Counted from the first letter of the stretch, positions 15,615-23,976 are shown. The stretch: DNA of 29,801 nucleotides from Savagea sp. (GCA_030146155.1 JASLCF010000040.1:1-29801); one strand, 5' to 3'. Translations and numbers: made by a program. The notes: generated by a model from the sequence alone, not told the origin.

Positions 15615-15682
15615 TGCTGAATGAACGGTTCTTTTACCAACGTTATAAATTATAGAACGGAACTAACCCACACAATTTCAAA

Positions 15683-16438
15683 TTAAAGGCTATATTCTTC
15701 TATACGTATCTTTTTTGTTTGCTGATTAAAAGAAGTGTAATATCGTAAATACCAAAAATCATTCCGATCAATATCGAGGTTTAAATCAGGATTGTTTTCG
15801 GCTTCTAGTTTGTTAAGTTGGTATGCCTCTTCATCAAGTAGTTGTGCATTCACAGAAGCGGATTGGTAGGACACACCTAATTCTGCAAGCCTTTTTTGCA
15901 TGAAGGCTACTTCTTTTTCAAATTGATCAACGGTTAAATCCGTAGCATCCATGAGAATCATGAGGTGTGGTAACTCGACAAAGGTTAAATGGGGCTCCCA
16001 TTGTGTATCATGAGGTAATTCACCTTTCATCACAAAAAAAGAGAAATCTAGCGCGCGTATATGCGGTGCACCTGATGAAAATAGAGCCATTAATTGGCTA
16101 CTCGCTTGTTCGCTTAATCTCCTATTGAGTAGGACATCCATTCGGCTATCTCGGACACCATCAAAGTGCAATACTTGACCAAAGAGTCCTCCACGCATCA
16201 TTTCAACTTCATTTGTAAGCTTTTCTCCAGAAATCATAAAGTCATAGGTTCCTGTCTTGAAATTATAAAAGCTTTTTTCAATATTAAATTGTTCATTTGG
16301 ATAAGTTTTTTCTAAAAAAGTTTTCGTATATTGTTTAGCAATGACTTTTGACAATGGATTCCCTGTAAAAGCATTTGCCACAAGTCCAAAACTAATTGTT
16401 AAAACAATCGCAATAAATAACCATATTTTCTTTTTCAT
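15683..16438 (-). CDS. membrane-anchored YfjL-like protein, last gene of the sigma-factor operon
   Basis: A 251-residue protein with one N-terminal hydrophobic segment (about 5-23, IWLFIAIVLTISFGLVANAF). This is either an uncleaved anchor or a signal peptide without an obvious lipobox. The following TGNPLSKVIAKQYTKTFLEK and 'YDFMISG' blocks resemble YfjL-like extracytoplasmic proteins of unknown function. I chose the ATG at 16438 because AAAGGAG precedes it. The longer frame to 16471 would begin far inside the anti-sigma gene. It overlaps the anti-sigma stop by four bases (ATGA), so its synthesis is coupled to the sigma/anti-sigma pair. It may be a sensor or the effector of the response, which is inferred from position only. 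Confidence 0.65.
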   Translation of the reverse strand: MKKKIWLFIAIVLTISFGLVANAFTGNPLSKVIAKQYTKTFLEKTYPNEQFNIEKSFYNFKTGTYDFMISGEKLTNEVEMMRGGLFGQVLHFDGVRDSRMDVLLNRRLSEQASSQLMALFSSGAPHIRALDFSFFVMKGELPHDTQWEPHLTFVELPHLMILMDATDLTVDQFEKEVAFMQKRLAELGVSYQSASVNAQLLDEEAYQLNKLEAENNPDLNLDIDRNDFWYLRYYTSFNQQTKKIRIEEYSL

Positions 16439-16974
16439 TTTCTTTTCTCCTTTTCGAAAGCTTTTATCCAAGCATAAGCAATCAATGTACCTATAAGAGC
16501 TATACCTGTATAAATACCTCCCATACTCGCTGCGCTCATTATTTTTTCAAACCATGTAGCGTCACCATAATCGTCTTGCATATAATATAAAAGAGAAGGG
16601 ACAAAACTTAATAGAATAGAAGGACGCCATGTTCTGTAAAATGTGTATAATAAAGCGCCTAACAAGGCGTATGCCCATAAACCATTAAAAGTTAATTCTG
16701 GAACAACTGTTGTACGCATAGCTAATAAGAATGCTAAAGAGATTAAAATGAATTCATACATTTTGATTTTATTTTGCGCTTTTTTCATTGTTTTTGCGGC
16801 ATGTTCATTCGGGTTAGGTAAATCGATAAGAATCGGTTCTTTAATTTGCTTTAAAACAGATTGGCATGAAGAACAAGTGATTAGATGTTCTTCTAGCCAT
16901 TGTTTTGTTTCATCTTGCAATAAGTCGTCCACATATAATGGCAGTAAATCCTCTGCAATTTTGCATGAGTCCAT
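16435..16974 (-). CDS. zinc-finger (ZAS) transmembrane anti-sigma factor
   Basis: A 179-residue protein. The N-terminal cytoplasmic part contains the anti-sigma zinc motif HLITCSSC (His30-x3-Cys34-x2-Cys37), preceded by the usual 'AEDLLPLYVDDLL' helix that grips the sigma factor. The C-terminal half has about four membrane segments (beginning YEFILISLAFLLAM and ending GIYTGIALIGTLIAYAW). It would hold the upstream-encoded sigma factor at the membrane until a signal arrives. Two ATGs compete. The one at 16980 overlaps the sigma stop, and the one at 16974 is seven bases from GGAGG. I chose the latter. Multi-pass anchoring, rather than the single segment of RsiW-type proteins, suggests the signal may be in the membrane. 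Confidence 0.85.
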   Translation of the reverse strand: MDSCKIAEDLLPLYVDDLLQDETKQWLEEHLITCSSCQSVLKQIKEPILIDLPNPNEHAAKTMKKAQNKIKMYEFILISLAFLLAMRTTVVPELTFNGLWAYALLGALLYTFYRTWRPSILLSFVPSLLYYMQDDYGDATWFEKIMSAASMGGIYTGIALIGTLIAYAWIKAFEKEKRK

Positions 16975-16976
16975 CC

Positions 16977-17459
16977 TCATTCCTCCATTCGTTGTTGTAG
17001 TTTTTGTTTTGTACGATGAAAAATCACTCTGACATAGGTCTCACTTTTACCTAGCAATTGTCCAATTTCAGCAAAAGAGAGTTCTCCGAATAGGCGTAAA
17101 CTCATTACTTCTTTAGGAGGAGAGGATAGCGTTTGAATAAATGTAAGGATAGTCTTGGTATTTTGTTGACTCAACCATTCATCTTCTGCACTTTCACAGG
17201 CTACTTGTAATCCCCAATCTTCTTCTAGAATGGGCTCTTTCTTCTTTGACCGGATGTAGTTGAGTAAGTGAAAACGAGCGATAGCGAAAAGCCATGTTTC
17301 TAAGGACGACTCTCCCCGAAAAGTATGTAGACGTTTTAAAGCCGTATAAAAAACGTCTTGGGTTAAATCTTCTGCTTTTGTTTGATCATAAAGTTGTGCT
17401 AGAAAATAACGAAACAATTTTGGCTGCACTTCTGTATAGGCTCGCTCTAAATCGTTCAC
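16977..17459 (-). CDS. ECF-type RNA polymerase sigma factor
   Basis: A 160-residue sigma-70 family protein with only regions 2 and 4. Region 2 (about 10-75) holds the core-binding and -10 recognition block AEDLTQDVFYTALK and TWLFAIARFHLLNYIRSKKK. Region 4 (about 105-157) holds the HTH block SFAEIGQLLGKSETYVRVIFHRTKQKL (given here as its two helices). It starts with GTG at 17459 behind GGAGGAGG. It is the first gene of a three-gene minus-strand operon, followed directly by its probable anti-sigma partner. Such operons are usually self-activated. The upstream region offers TGTAAC and an inverted repeat at 17489-17502, but I cannot assign an ECF promoter with confidence. Confidence 0.92.
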   Translation of the reverse strand: MNDLERAYTEVQPKLFRYFLAQLYDQTKAEDLTQDVFYTALKRLHTFRGESSLETWLFAIARFHLLNYIRSKKKEPILEEDWGLQVACESAEDEWLSQQNTKTILTFIQTLSSPPKEVMSLRLFGELSFAEIGQLLGKSETYVRVIFHRTKQKLQQRMEE

Positions 17460-17512
17460 ATGCCTCCTCCTTTCTATTCGCCTTATCAGTTAGTGTTCTA
17501 ACTTTAATTTTT

Positions 17513-17547
17513 GTTACAAAAAAAAGCTGACTACTCTGTCAGCTTTT
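17513..17547 (-). terminator. intrinsic terminator of the mnmLM operon
   Basis: On the minus strand: AAAAGCTGAC pairs with GTCAGCTTTT (17538-17547 with 17522-17531), 6-base loop, then a run of nine T. The mnmM stop codon lies inside the stem. It stops mnmLM transcription before the sigma gene, which therefore needs its own promoter. Confidence 0.88.
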
Positions 17548-18147
17548 CATTCGTTCGTGTGTATTGAAATCGCGCATTTTTTCGAAAGCAAGTAAAAAAG
17601 GTGGATTGTTGCGTTGATTAAGCAATTCATATTTCGCTACATGGACGTCTTTTTGAAATAATGTGCGTACATACTGAAGTAGGGCATCTCGCTCCTCGGG
17701 ACCACCAGGATGTCCATCATAAACGGATACAGTGAGAATTCCATCTTTTTTTAATAAGTCTAGCATAGTGTCAATCGCTGCAATAGTTGATTCTGCTTGA
17801 GTAACAACAGATGAATTTTCACTATAAGGTAGGTAGCCTAGATTAAACATTGCACCGCTAATTGGCTTTTTTACATAGTGGCCAACATTCGCATGACTAT
17901 CACAAATCAGTTCAACTTGCTCTAAGCAGTCATGTTGGATTAAGCGTTGTTTCGTTGCATTTAGGGCTTCTTGTTGAATATCAAAAGCAAATACTTTTCC
18001 AGAAGGTCCAACTGTTTCTGCAAGGAAAAGTGTATCATTCCCGTTGCCAGCTGTGGCATCTACAACTAAATCACCTTCCTTTGTTACACGTTGAATAAGA
18101 CGTTTGGTCATAGGTAACACTCGATGAATAATTATATTTTGGTTCAT
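17539..18147 (-). CDS. mnmM: MnmM (YtqB), tRNA nm5s2U methyltransferase
   Basis: A 202-residue class I SAM methyltransferase. The SAM-binding glycine loop is DATAGNGND (30-38), followed by the acidic end of strand 2 in FAFDIQ. The catalytic-region motif is NLGYLPY (102-108). The combination 'DATAGNGNDT...NLGYLP...YDGHPGG' identifies the YtqB family. In Bacillus and Staphylococcus YtqB methylates the 5-aminomethyl-2-thiouridine at tRNA wobble position 34 to give mnm5s2U. It overlaps the end of mnmL by four bases and is translated with it, the same pairing as in B. subtilis. The length matches the family. Confidence 0.93.
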   Translation of the reverse strand: MNQNIIIHRVLPMTKRLIQRVTKEGDLVVDATAGNGNDTLFLAETVGPSGKVFAFDIQQEALNATKQRLIQHDCLEQVELICDSHANVGHYVKKPISGAMFNLGYLPYSENSSVVTQAESTIAAIDTMLDLLKKDGILTVSVYDGHPGGPEERDALLQYVRTLFQKDVHVAKYELLNQRNNPPFLLAFEKMRDFNTHERMKS

Positions 18148-19088
18148 TGTAAGACTCCTTTACCTTGATAACTTTCTCGTCTTTCAAGTTCTCGATCAAT
18201 GGCATTGAGTACTTCCCATTTCGATACACTCCACATCGGTCCAATTAAATCTTTTACCGGACCATCTCCAGTGATTCGATGAATAACAACATGTGGCGGC
18301 ATTAATTCTAATTGATCCACTACCAATTGAATATATTCTTCTCTGGTTAAAAATTGCAATTTTCCTCTTTCATATTGTTTGACCATTGGCGTTCCCTTTA
18401 GTAGGTGAAGTAAATGAATTTTAAGTCCTTGAATATCGAGTTTAGCCACTTCACGTGCAGTTTCCATCATCATCTCAATAGACTCTCCAGGTAGCCCGTT
18501 AATAATATGGGAAACAATTGAAATGTTTCGCTTTCTTAATTGTTCTACCCCTTCTATGTAGGTTTGGAAAGTGTGTGCACGGTTAATTAGTGTTGCTGTT
18601 TCTTCATGAATCGTTTGTAAACCTAACTCAACCCAAAGGTGCGTGCGTGTATTTAATTCCGCTAAATAATCTAATACGTCTTCTGGTAAACAATCGGGTC
18701 TAGTTGCTATTGATAAGCCGATGACTCCGGGTAACTGTAATGCAGCTTCGAATTTTTCTTTCAGCACAGGAAGCGGAGCATGTGTATTGGTATAGGCTTG
18801 AAAAAAAGCAATGTATTGTGCATCTTGCCATTTTTCTTTTGAACGGGCCTTAATGGTTTGGAATTGAACAGCAATCGGATCCACTCGATCGCCAGCAAAA
18901 TCACCAGAACCTGCTACACTACAAAAAGTACAGCCTCCGTGTGCTACGGTTCCATCTCTATTCGGACAGTCAAATCCCGCATCTAAAGAAATTTTGGCAA
19001 TCTTTTTACCAAATGTGTGTCGTAAATGACTATTCCACGTATGATACCTTTTTCCATCACTAGGAAAAGGGAATTGTATAGTTTTCAT
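18144..19088 (-). CDS. mnmL: MnmL (YtqA), radical SAM enzyme of tRNA wobble uridine modification
   Basis: A 314-residue radical SAM protein of the YtqA/TIGR01212 group. The cluster-binding cysteines are Cys41, Cys53 and Cys56 in CPNRDGTVAHGGCTFC. The spacing of 11 residues instead of the usual three is characteristic of the Elp3/MiaB-like branch to which YtqA belongs. Genetic work in B. subtilis and S. mutans places MnmL in conversion of cmnm5s2U to nm5s2U, which MnmM then methylates. The frame opens at 19115, but the -10-like TATAAT at 19124-19129 would place the transcript start almost on that codon. The ATG at 19088 has GGAAAGAAGAG upstream, so I prefer it. The start remains uncertain. Confidence 0.9.
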   Translation of the reverse strand: MKTIQFPFPSDGKRYHTWNSHLRHTFGKKIAKISLDAGFDCPNRDGTVAHGGCTFCSVAGSGDFAGDRVDPIAVQFQTIKARSKEKWQDAQYIAFFQAYTNTHAPLPVLKEKFEAALQLPGVIGLSIATRPDCLPEDVLDYLAELNTRTHLWVELGLQTIHEETATLINRAHTFQTYIEGVEQLRKRNISIVSHIINGLPGESIEMMMETAREVAKLDIQGLKIHLLHLLKGTPMVKQYERGKLQFLTREEYIQLVVDQLELMPPHVVIHRITGDGPVKDLIGPMWSVSKWEVLNAIDRELERRESYQGKGVLQ

Positions 19089-19427
19089 TCTTTCAATCAC
19101 TCTTCTTTCCATCATCTATTCATATTATACATGAAAAATAATTGAAGAGGAGTAGGAATAGGCCCTAATCGGAATTGATTTTTGGGTTGTATGCTTTGAA
19201 CCAGTTGAACTCTCTTCTTCAGTTTGAATGCAGGTGTTGTTCAAGCAATTTGTGGTTTTCTTTTAAAGAAAATAGTTAATTCATGCAAAGTATTGGAGGA
19301 TGGGCGCTTACTTAATTGGTCTTCCTATACGACTTCAAGGATAAATATAAGAAAAGTTTTAAAAGCTCTTTTTCTTTTCTTGAAAGAACGTTACACTGTC
19401 TATAACGAAAACGAGAGGGGGATGAAT
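19089..19427. other. intergenic region between divergent mnmL and MFS genes
   Basis: About 340 bases. It holds a TATAAT on the minus strand (19124-19129) that probably belongs to mnmL. On the plus strand TTGAAA (19380-19385) and TATAAC (19401-19406) are only 15 bases apart and too close to the MFS start to be convincing. A plus-strand frame stays open through most of the region, in frame with the MFS gene, but has no SD and no recognisable protein content. I see no RNA element. Confidence 0.5.
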
Positions 19428-20606
19428 ATGCCAAGAAGTGCGTGGTTATTGATTATTGGAATGTTTGTCAATGTGGTGGGGAACTCATTTTTATGGCCAC
19501 TGAACACAATTTATATGCATGAATATCTTGGGAAGTCTTTGACAGTGGCTGGTTTTGTACTGATGGCCAATGCGGGTGCGGGTGTGATTGGTAATTTACT
19601 AGGGGGCGTCCTTTTTGATAAAATCGGGGGCTACCGAACGATTATGTTAGGAAATATCGTTTCCATCATTGCATTGATTGGCCTTGTCTTTAGACATGAT
19701 TTTGTCCCTTATGTAGGTTTGTTAACGATTCTTGGGTTTAGTGGTGGTATAGTCTTTCCAAGTATGTATGCAATGATTGGAGCAGTTTGGCCAGAGGGCG
19801 GTCGTAAAGCTTTTAATGCAATTTACCTGGCTAATAACGTTGGGGTAGCGATAGGACCTGCAGTAGCCGGCCTAGTAGCTGCTAGAAATATGGAAGCTAT
19901 TTTCAGCGCGAATTTGTTCTTTTATGTTATTTTTACATTGATTGCTTATTTCGGTTACCGCACAATGGTTACCAATGATGTAGTAACCTCTAACGTGATT
20001 ACAGCCAGTAAAAAAATTAGAAAAAAAGCACCTTTTTATGCCTTACTCATTTTATCAGGAGGTTATTTAATCACTTGGATTATTTATTCACAGTGGTCCA
20101 CAACAGTTTCCACGCATGCCTTAGACTTAGGCATCACATTAACTCAGTATAGTTTGATCTGGACGGTGAACGGAGTAGTTATCGTTTTAGGGCAACCTAT
20201 TATTGCACCTTTGGTAAGGAGATTTGAACATCAATTGAAAGTGCAAATGTTGATTGGTTTATTCATCTTTGTAGGTTCATTTGTGTTGGTGAGTTTTGCA
20301 GAAACATTTACAGAGTTTTTAATAGCGATGGTTATTTTAACATTCGGTGAAATTTTATTATGGCCAGCTATTCCCACAATCGCAAGTCAAATCGCGCCAA
20401 AGGGACGCAATGGATTCTATCAAGGAATTGTCAATTCTGCAGCTACAGTAGGAAAGATGATTGGTCCTGTAGCAGGGGGATTCTTTGTAGACCTATATGA
20501 TATGCATACAATGATTTTAATTCTGACTTCTTTATTAGTGATTACATTCTTTACAACTGTTTTTTATGATGTGCCTTTAAGAAAAGAAGAAAAAGAATTG
20601 AATTAG
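19428..20606 (+). CDS. MFS transporter, drug-efflux-like
   Basis: A 392-residue protein with about 12 membrane segments. The cytoplasmic loop after segment 2 carries the MFS motif A pattern GVLFDKIGGYR (60-70, G-x3-D-x2-GG-x-R). The second half contains a matching GRNGFYQGIVNSAATVGKMIGP block, giving the two-bundle symmetry of MFS pumps. The profile resembles drug:proton antiporters, but no substrate can be assigned. The longest frame starts at 19224 without an SD. GAGAGGGGG lies six bases before the ATG at 19428 and directly abuts the one at 19422, so 19428 is best. It is followed, without a clear terminator, by the leuS promoter and T-box. Confidence 0.8.
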   Translation: MPRSAWLLIIGMFVNVVGNSFLWPLNTIYMHEYLGKSLTVAGFVLMANAGAGVIGNLLGGVLFDKIGGYRTIMLGNIVSIIALIGLVFRHDFVPYVGLLTILGFSGGIVFPSMYAMIGAVWPEGGRKAFNAIYLANNVGVAIGPAVAGLVAARNMEAIFSANLFFYVIFTLIAYFGYRTMVTNDVVTSNVITASKKIRKKAPFYALLILSGGYLITWIIYSQWSTTVSTHALDLGITLTQYSLIWTVNGVVIVLGQPIIAPLVRRFEHQLKVQMLIGLFIFVGSFVLVSFAETFTEFLIAMVILTFGEILLWPAIPTIASQIAPKGRNGFYQGIVNSAATVGKMIGPVAGGFFVDLYDMHTMILILTSLLVITFFTTVFYDVPLRKEEKELN

Positions 20607-20610
20607 CCAC

Positions 20611-20639
20611 TTGTCAATTCAGAATATTTAAGCTATTAT
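20611..20639 (+). promoter_or_regulatory. predicted sigma-A promoter of leuS
   Basis: TTGTCA (20611-20616), 17-base spacer, TATTAT (20634-20639). Transcription would start near 20646 and give the T-box leader below. Confidence 0.65.
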
Positions 20640-20645
20640 GGAATG

Positions 20646-20879
20646 AAATCATATGATGCGAAGATGTGGAATAGTAGTATACTCCTTTTTTACAGAGAGT
20701 GGTCGGTAGGTGCAAGACCATAAAATGGACATATGAACTCGCCACGGAGCAAGTAGAATCATCTACCGTTAGCCACGATATCGCTTCGAGTTGGACAGTT
20801 TTGACTGTCAATTTGGGTGGTACCGCGGGAATTGGAATAATCTCTCGCCCCTTATGTTAATAAGGGGCGAGAGTTTTTT
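20646..20879 (+). ncRNA. leucine T-box leader (CUC specifier)
   Basis: A complete T-box riboswitch controlling leuS. The T-box sequence TGGGTGGTACCGCGGG is at 20814-20829, directly ahead of the terminator. Stem I carries the specifier loop with GAA-CTC-G. The specifier CTC at 20738-20740 is a leucine codon, matching the downstream gene. Uncharged tRNA-Leu would pair with the specifier and the T-box to favour the antiterminator and switch leuS on. The 5' boundary is inferred from the promoter. Confidence 0.94.
20842..20879 (+). terminator. regulated terminator of the leuS T-box
   Basis: A 13-bp perfect stem (20842-20854 with 20861-20873), 6-base loop, six T. Uncharged tRNA-Leu is expected to prevent its formation. 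Confidence 0.93.
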
Positions 20880-20902
20880 ATTTATAGAGGAGGATTTTAT
20901 CA

Positions 20903-23317
20903 ATGGCTTACAATCACAAGGCAATCGAAAGTAAATGGCGTCAATACTGGGAGGACAATCAAACGTATCGAACGACGGATGACCCTTCTAAGGAAAAGTT
21001 TTATGCACTAGATATGTTCCCTTATCCATCAGGACAAGGATTACACGTGGGACATCCACTAGGTTATATTGCAACAGATATTTTAAGCTCTTTTAAACGT
21101 AAACAAGGTTATAATGTGTTACATCCGATGGGATGGGATGCTTTTGGCTTGCCTGCAGAACAGTATGCTTTAGATACAGGTAATGACCCAGCTGAATTCA
21201 CAGAAAAAAATATTTTAACATTTAAGCGTCAAATGAAAGACTTAGGCTTCTCCTATGATTGGAACCGAGAAATCAATACAACAGACCCTGAATATTACAA
21301 ATGGACACAATGGATTTTTGTTCAAATGTATAAAATGGGCTTAGCTTATATCGATGAAGTACCAGTCAACTGGTGTCCTGCACTAGGAACTGTATTGTCA
21401 AATGAAGAAGTCATCGATGGTTTATCAGAACGTGGTAACCATCCTGTTGAGCGCCGACCAATGCGTCAATGGGTCCTAAAAATAACGGCCTATGCAGATC
21501 GTCTATTAGAAGACTTAGATGAATTAGATTGGCCAGAGAGTTTAAAAGAAATGCAAAGAAACTGGATTGGTCGTTCTGAAGGAGCAGAATTAACATTTGC
21601 GATTGAGGGAACAACTCACCATTTTAAAGCATTTACCACAAGACCTGATACTATTTTTGGAGCAACTTATGCTGTACTCGCTCCAGAGCATAAATTAGTC
21701 AAAGAAATTACAACAGAAGCTCAAAAAGAAGCGGTTGAAGCATATATTGATTCCATTAAATCAAAATCAGACCTTGAAAGAACTGAATTATCAAAAGAAA
21801 AAACTGGAGTATTTACAGGTGCTTATGCGATTAACCCAGCAAGTGGAGAGAAAATGCCAATTTGGATTGCAGATTATGTATTAGCAAGTTATGGTACAGG
21901 TGCAATCATGGCGGTTCCTGCACATGATGAACGTGACTATGAATTCGCAAAAGCATTTGATTTACCAATTGTTGAAGTTGTGTCTGGAGGCAATATTGAA
22001 AAAGAAGCCTTCACAGAAGATGGCGTACTTGTTCAGTCTGATTTTTTAAATGGCCTACAAAAAGAAGAAGCCATTGCTAAGGCAATCGAATGGTTTGAAG
22101 AACAAGGAACGGGAGAAGGGAAAGTTACTTATCGTTTAAGAGATTGGCTATTCTCACGTCAACGTTATTGGGGAGAGCCTATTCCTATGATTCATTGGGA
22201 AGACGGAACAATGACACCTGTTCCAGAAGAACAATTACCTTTAGAATTACCAAAAGCAACAAATATCCATCCTTCAGGGACAGGAGAATCTCCGTTAGCA
22301 AATATTGAAGAATGGGTCAATGTAGTTGATCCAGAAACAGGCATGAAAGGTCGTCGTGAAACGAATACAATGCCACAATGGGCAGGAAGTAGTTGGTATT
22401 ACTTACGTTATATCGACCCTCATAATTCAGAAGCTATCGCAGATCCAGAGTTGTTGAAACGCTGGTTACCGGTTGATATTTATGTTGGAGGAGCAGAACA
22501 TGCTGTACTTCACTTACTTTATGCACGTTTTTGGCATAAAGTGTTGTATGATTTAGGAGTTGTTCCTACAAAGGAACCTTTCCAAAAGCTTTATAATCAA
22601 GGGATGATTCTTGGAGAAGGAAACATTAAGATGTCTAAATCACTAGGAAATGTAATTAATCCTGATGAAATCATTGCTTCACATGGTGCGGATACTCTTC
22701 GTTTGTATGAAATGTTTATGGGTCCGCTTGATGCAGCAAAAGAGTGGACGACGACTGGAGTAGATGGCGCACGTCGATTCTTAGATCGCGTTTGGCGCCT
22801 GTTTATGAATGAAGAAGGTCAGTTAAATGAAAAAGTACAAGGTGATGTGGGAGGCCCATTAGAAAAGGTATATCATCAAACAGTGAAAAAGGTTACGGAT
22901 GATTTTGCTGCAATGCATAATAACACAGCTATCTCTCAAATGATGATCTTTATTAATGAAGCTTACAAAGTAGACACGATTCCTACAGCGTATGTAAAAG
23001 GATTTATTAATTTACTTTCTCCTATCGCTCCTCATATGGCTGAAGAAATTTGGCAGGCACTTGGAGAAGAGGACTCGATTGCTTATGCACCATGGCCAAC
23101 TTACGACGCTTCAAAATTAGTGGATGACACAGTTGAGGTTGTTGTTCAAGTGAATGGAAAAGTTCGAGCGAAATTGGAAGTAGCAAAAGACATTTCTAAA
23201 GAAGAATTAGAAACAGTGGCGTTAGAGAACGAACGTGTCAAAGAATCAATAGAGGGATTAACGATTAGAAAAGTAATCGCAGTGCCTGGTAGATTAGTTA
23301 ATATTGTTGCTAATTAA
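20903..23317 (+). CDS. leuS: leucyl-tRNA synthetase
   Basis: An 804-residue class I aminoacyl-tRNA synthetase that charges tRNA-Leu. The HIGH motif is HVGH (48-51, in PYPSGQGLHVGHPLGY). The KMSKS motif is intact (576-580). The CP1 editing domain is present, with its threonine-rich TTRPDTIFGATY and the MAVPAHDERD segment that carries the editing aspartate. The anticodon-binding domain and the C-terminal domain (VVVQVNGKVRAKLEV) follow. The length is normal for bacteria of this group. SD AGAGGAGG precedes the ATG. The gene is controlled by the leucine T-box and ends in its own terminator, so it forms a one-gene unit. Confidence 0.98.
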   Translation: MAYNHKAIESKWRQYWEDNQTYRTTDDPSKEKFYALDMFPYPSGQGLHVGHPLGYIATDILSSFKRKQGYNVLHPMGWDAFGLPAEQYALDTGNDPAEFTEKNILTFKRQMKDLGFSYDWNREINTTDPEYYKWTQWIFVQMYKMGLAYIDEVPVNWCPALGTVLSNEEVIDGLSERGNHPVERRPMRQWVLKITAYADRLLEDLDELDWPESLKEMQRNWIGRSEGAELTFAIEGTTHHFKAFTTRPDTIFGATYAVLAPEHKLVKEITTEAQKEAVEAYIDSIKSKSDLERTELSKEKTGVFTGAYAINPASGEKMPIWIADYVLASYGTGAIMAVPAHDERDYEFAKAFDLPIVEVVSGGNIEKEAFTEDGVLVQSDFLNGLQKEEAIAKAIEWFEEQGTGEGKVTYRLRDWLFSRQRYWGEPIPMIHWEDGTMTPVPEEQLPLELPKATNIHPSGTGESPLANIEEWVNVVDPETGMKGRRETNTMPQWAGSSWYYLRYIDPHNSEAIADPELLKRWLPVDIYVGGAEHAVLHLLYARFWHKVLYDLGVVPTKEPFQKLYNQGMILGEGNIKMSKSLGNVINPDEIIASHGADTLRLYEMFMGPLDAAKEWTTTGVDGARRFLDRVWRLFMNEEGQLNEKVQGDVGGPLEKVYHQTVKKVTDDFAAMHNNTAISQMMIFINEAYKVDTIPTAYVKGFINLLSPIAPHMAEEIWQALGEEDSIAYAPWPTYDASKLVDDTVEVVVQVNGKVRAKLEVAKDISKEELETVALENERVKESIEGLTIRKVIAVPGRLVNIVAN

Positions 23318-23320
23318 AAA

Positions 23321-23366
23321 AAAGGTATACCGCTGTTCATGAGACATTGAATAGCGGTATTTTTTT
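23321..23366. terminator. intrinsic terminator after leuS
   Basis: A 13-base arm at 23327-23339 pairs with 23348-23360 (one G-U), 8-base loop, six T, with an A-run on the other side. Confidence 0.88.
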
Positions 23367-23378
23367 AGGAGATATAGA

Positions 23379-23816
23379 ATGAAAATTATTCAGGTGACAG
23401 AAAATAAAAAAAGATGGCTTCCTTTGTTATTACAAGCTGACGAATCAGAAGCTCAAATTAATCAATATATCAATCGGGGAGATTGTTATATTGGCTGTAT
23501 TGACCAGCAAGTCATTGGAATAGCCGTATTTACAAAAGAAGAGGGCTACATTGAACTGAAAAATTTTGCAATAGAAGAAAAGTATCGTGGACAAGGCTTT
23601 GGTAAACAGTTGCTTAGGCAGCTGTTGGTTATGTATCAAGGTGAACAATTAAGAGTAGGCACAGGAGATAATGGCGTAAATATTTCTTTTTATGAAGCAT
23701 GTGGGTTCAAGGTCGTGTCGAGAATCCCTAATTTTTTTGTTACCCACTACGAACAACCAGTAATTGATCGTGGTCGATTATTAATAGATATGATCATTCT
23801 GGAACAACAATTGTAA
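23379..23816 (+). CDS. GNAT-family N-acetyltransferase
   Basis: A 145-residue acetyl-CoA-dependent acyltransferase. The acetyl-CoA-binding motif A is EEKYRGQGFGKQLL (R/Q-x2-G-x-G/A at 70-75). Upstream is the beta strand IELKNFAI, and the later motif is NGVNISFYEACGF, where the tyrosine commonly acts as general acid. The N-terminal part with DESEAQINQYINRGDCYIG is typical of small stand-alone acetyltransferases. Substrate unknown. It lies only 13 bases after the leuS terminator, with SD TAGGAGA, so it may be expressed by readthrough or from an unseen promoter. An imperfect inverted repeat follows at about 23824-23860. Confidence 0.87.
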   Translation: MKIIQVTENKKRWLPLLLQADESEAQINQYINRGDCYIGCIDQQVIGIAVFTKEEGYIELKNFAIEEKYRGQGFGKQLLRQLLVMYQGEQLRVGTGDNGVNISFYEACGFKVVSRIPNFFVTHYEQPVIDRGRLLIDMIILEQQL

Positions 23817-23848
23817 TGAATTGTTCACAAGTTTATGCAAATAAGAAC

Positions 23849-23877
23849 TTGGTGTGAATTTTAAACCTTGTTATAAT
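23849..23877 (+). promoter_or_regulatory. predicted promoter of pbuX
   Basis: TTGGTG (23849-23854), 17-base spacer, TATAAT (23872-23877) with an extended -10 TG at 23869-23870. The transcript would start near 23884, shortly before the riboswitch. Confidence 0.65.
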
Positions 23878-23899
23878 GATTGAATCAAATGAATCGATC

Positions 23900-23969
23900 A
23901 CTCATATAATCTTTTAGAATTGGCTAAAAGAGTTTCTACCGACTCACCGGAAATGAGTCGACTATGAGT
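23900..23969 (+). ncRNA. purine riboswitch aptamer, guanine/xanthine class
   Basis: P1 is ACTCATA paired with TATGAGT (to 23969). J1/2 is TATAAT, P2 is CTTTTAG/CTAAAAG around AATTGG, and J2/3 carries TTTCTACC. P3 is GACTC/GAGTC with loop ACCGGAAAT, and J3/1 ends GACTATGAG. The specificity base (C74 in the B. subtilis xpt numbering) is C at 23962, so guanine or hypoxanthine is expected as ligand rather than adenine. The GG in loop 2 and CC in loop 3 needed for the loop-loop contact are present. It precedes a xanthine permease, a known target. Confidence 0.93.
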
Positions 23970-23976
23970 AGTAGGA

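Noticed and set aside
17489..17502. ECF autoregulatory promoter or operator (GTTAG-TGTT-CTAAC) ahead of the sigma gene
   Set aside because: A 5-bp inverted repeat is common in AT-rich DNA, and no -35/-10 pair of an ECF type could be placed with confidence.
19224..19427. In-frame 68-codon extension upstream of the MFS transporter
   Set aside because: No ribosome binding site, no recognisable content. The ATG at 19428 has GAGAGGGGG at proper distance and matches an MFS N-terminus.
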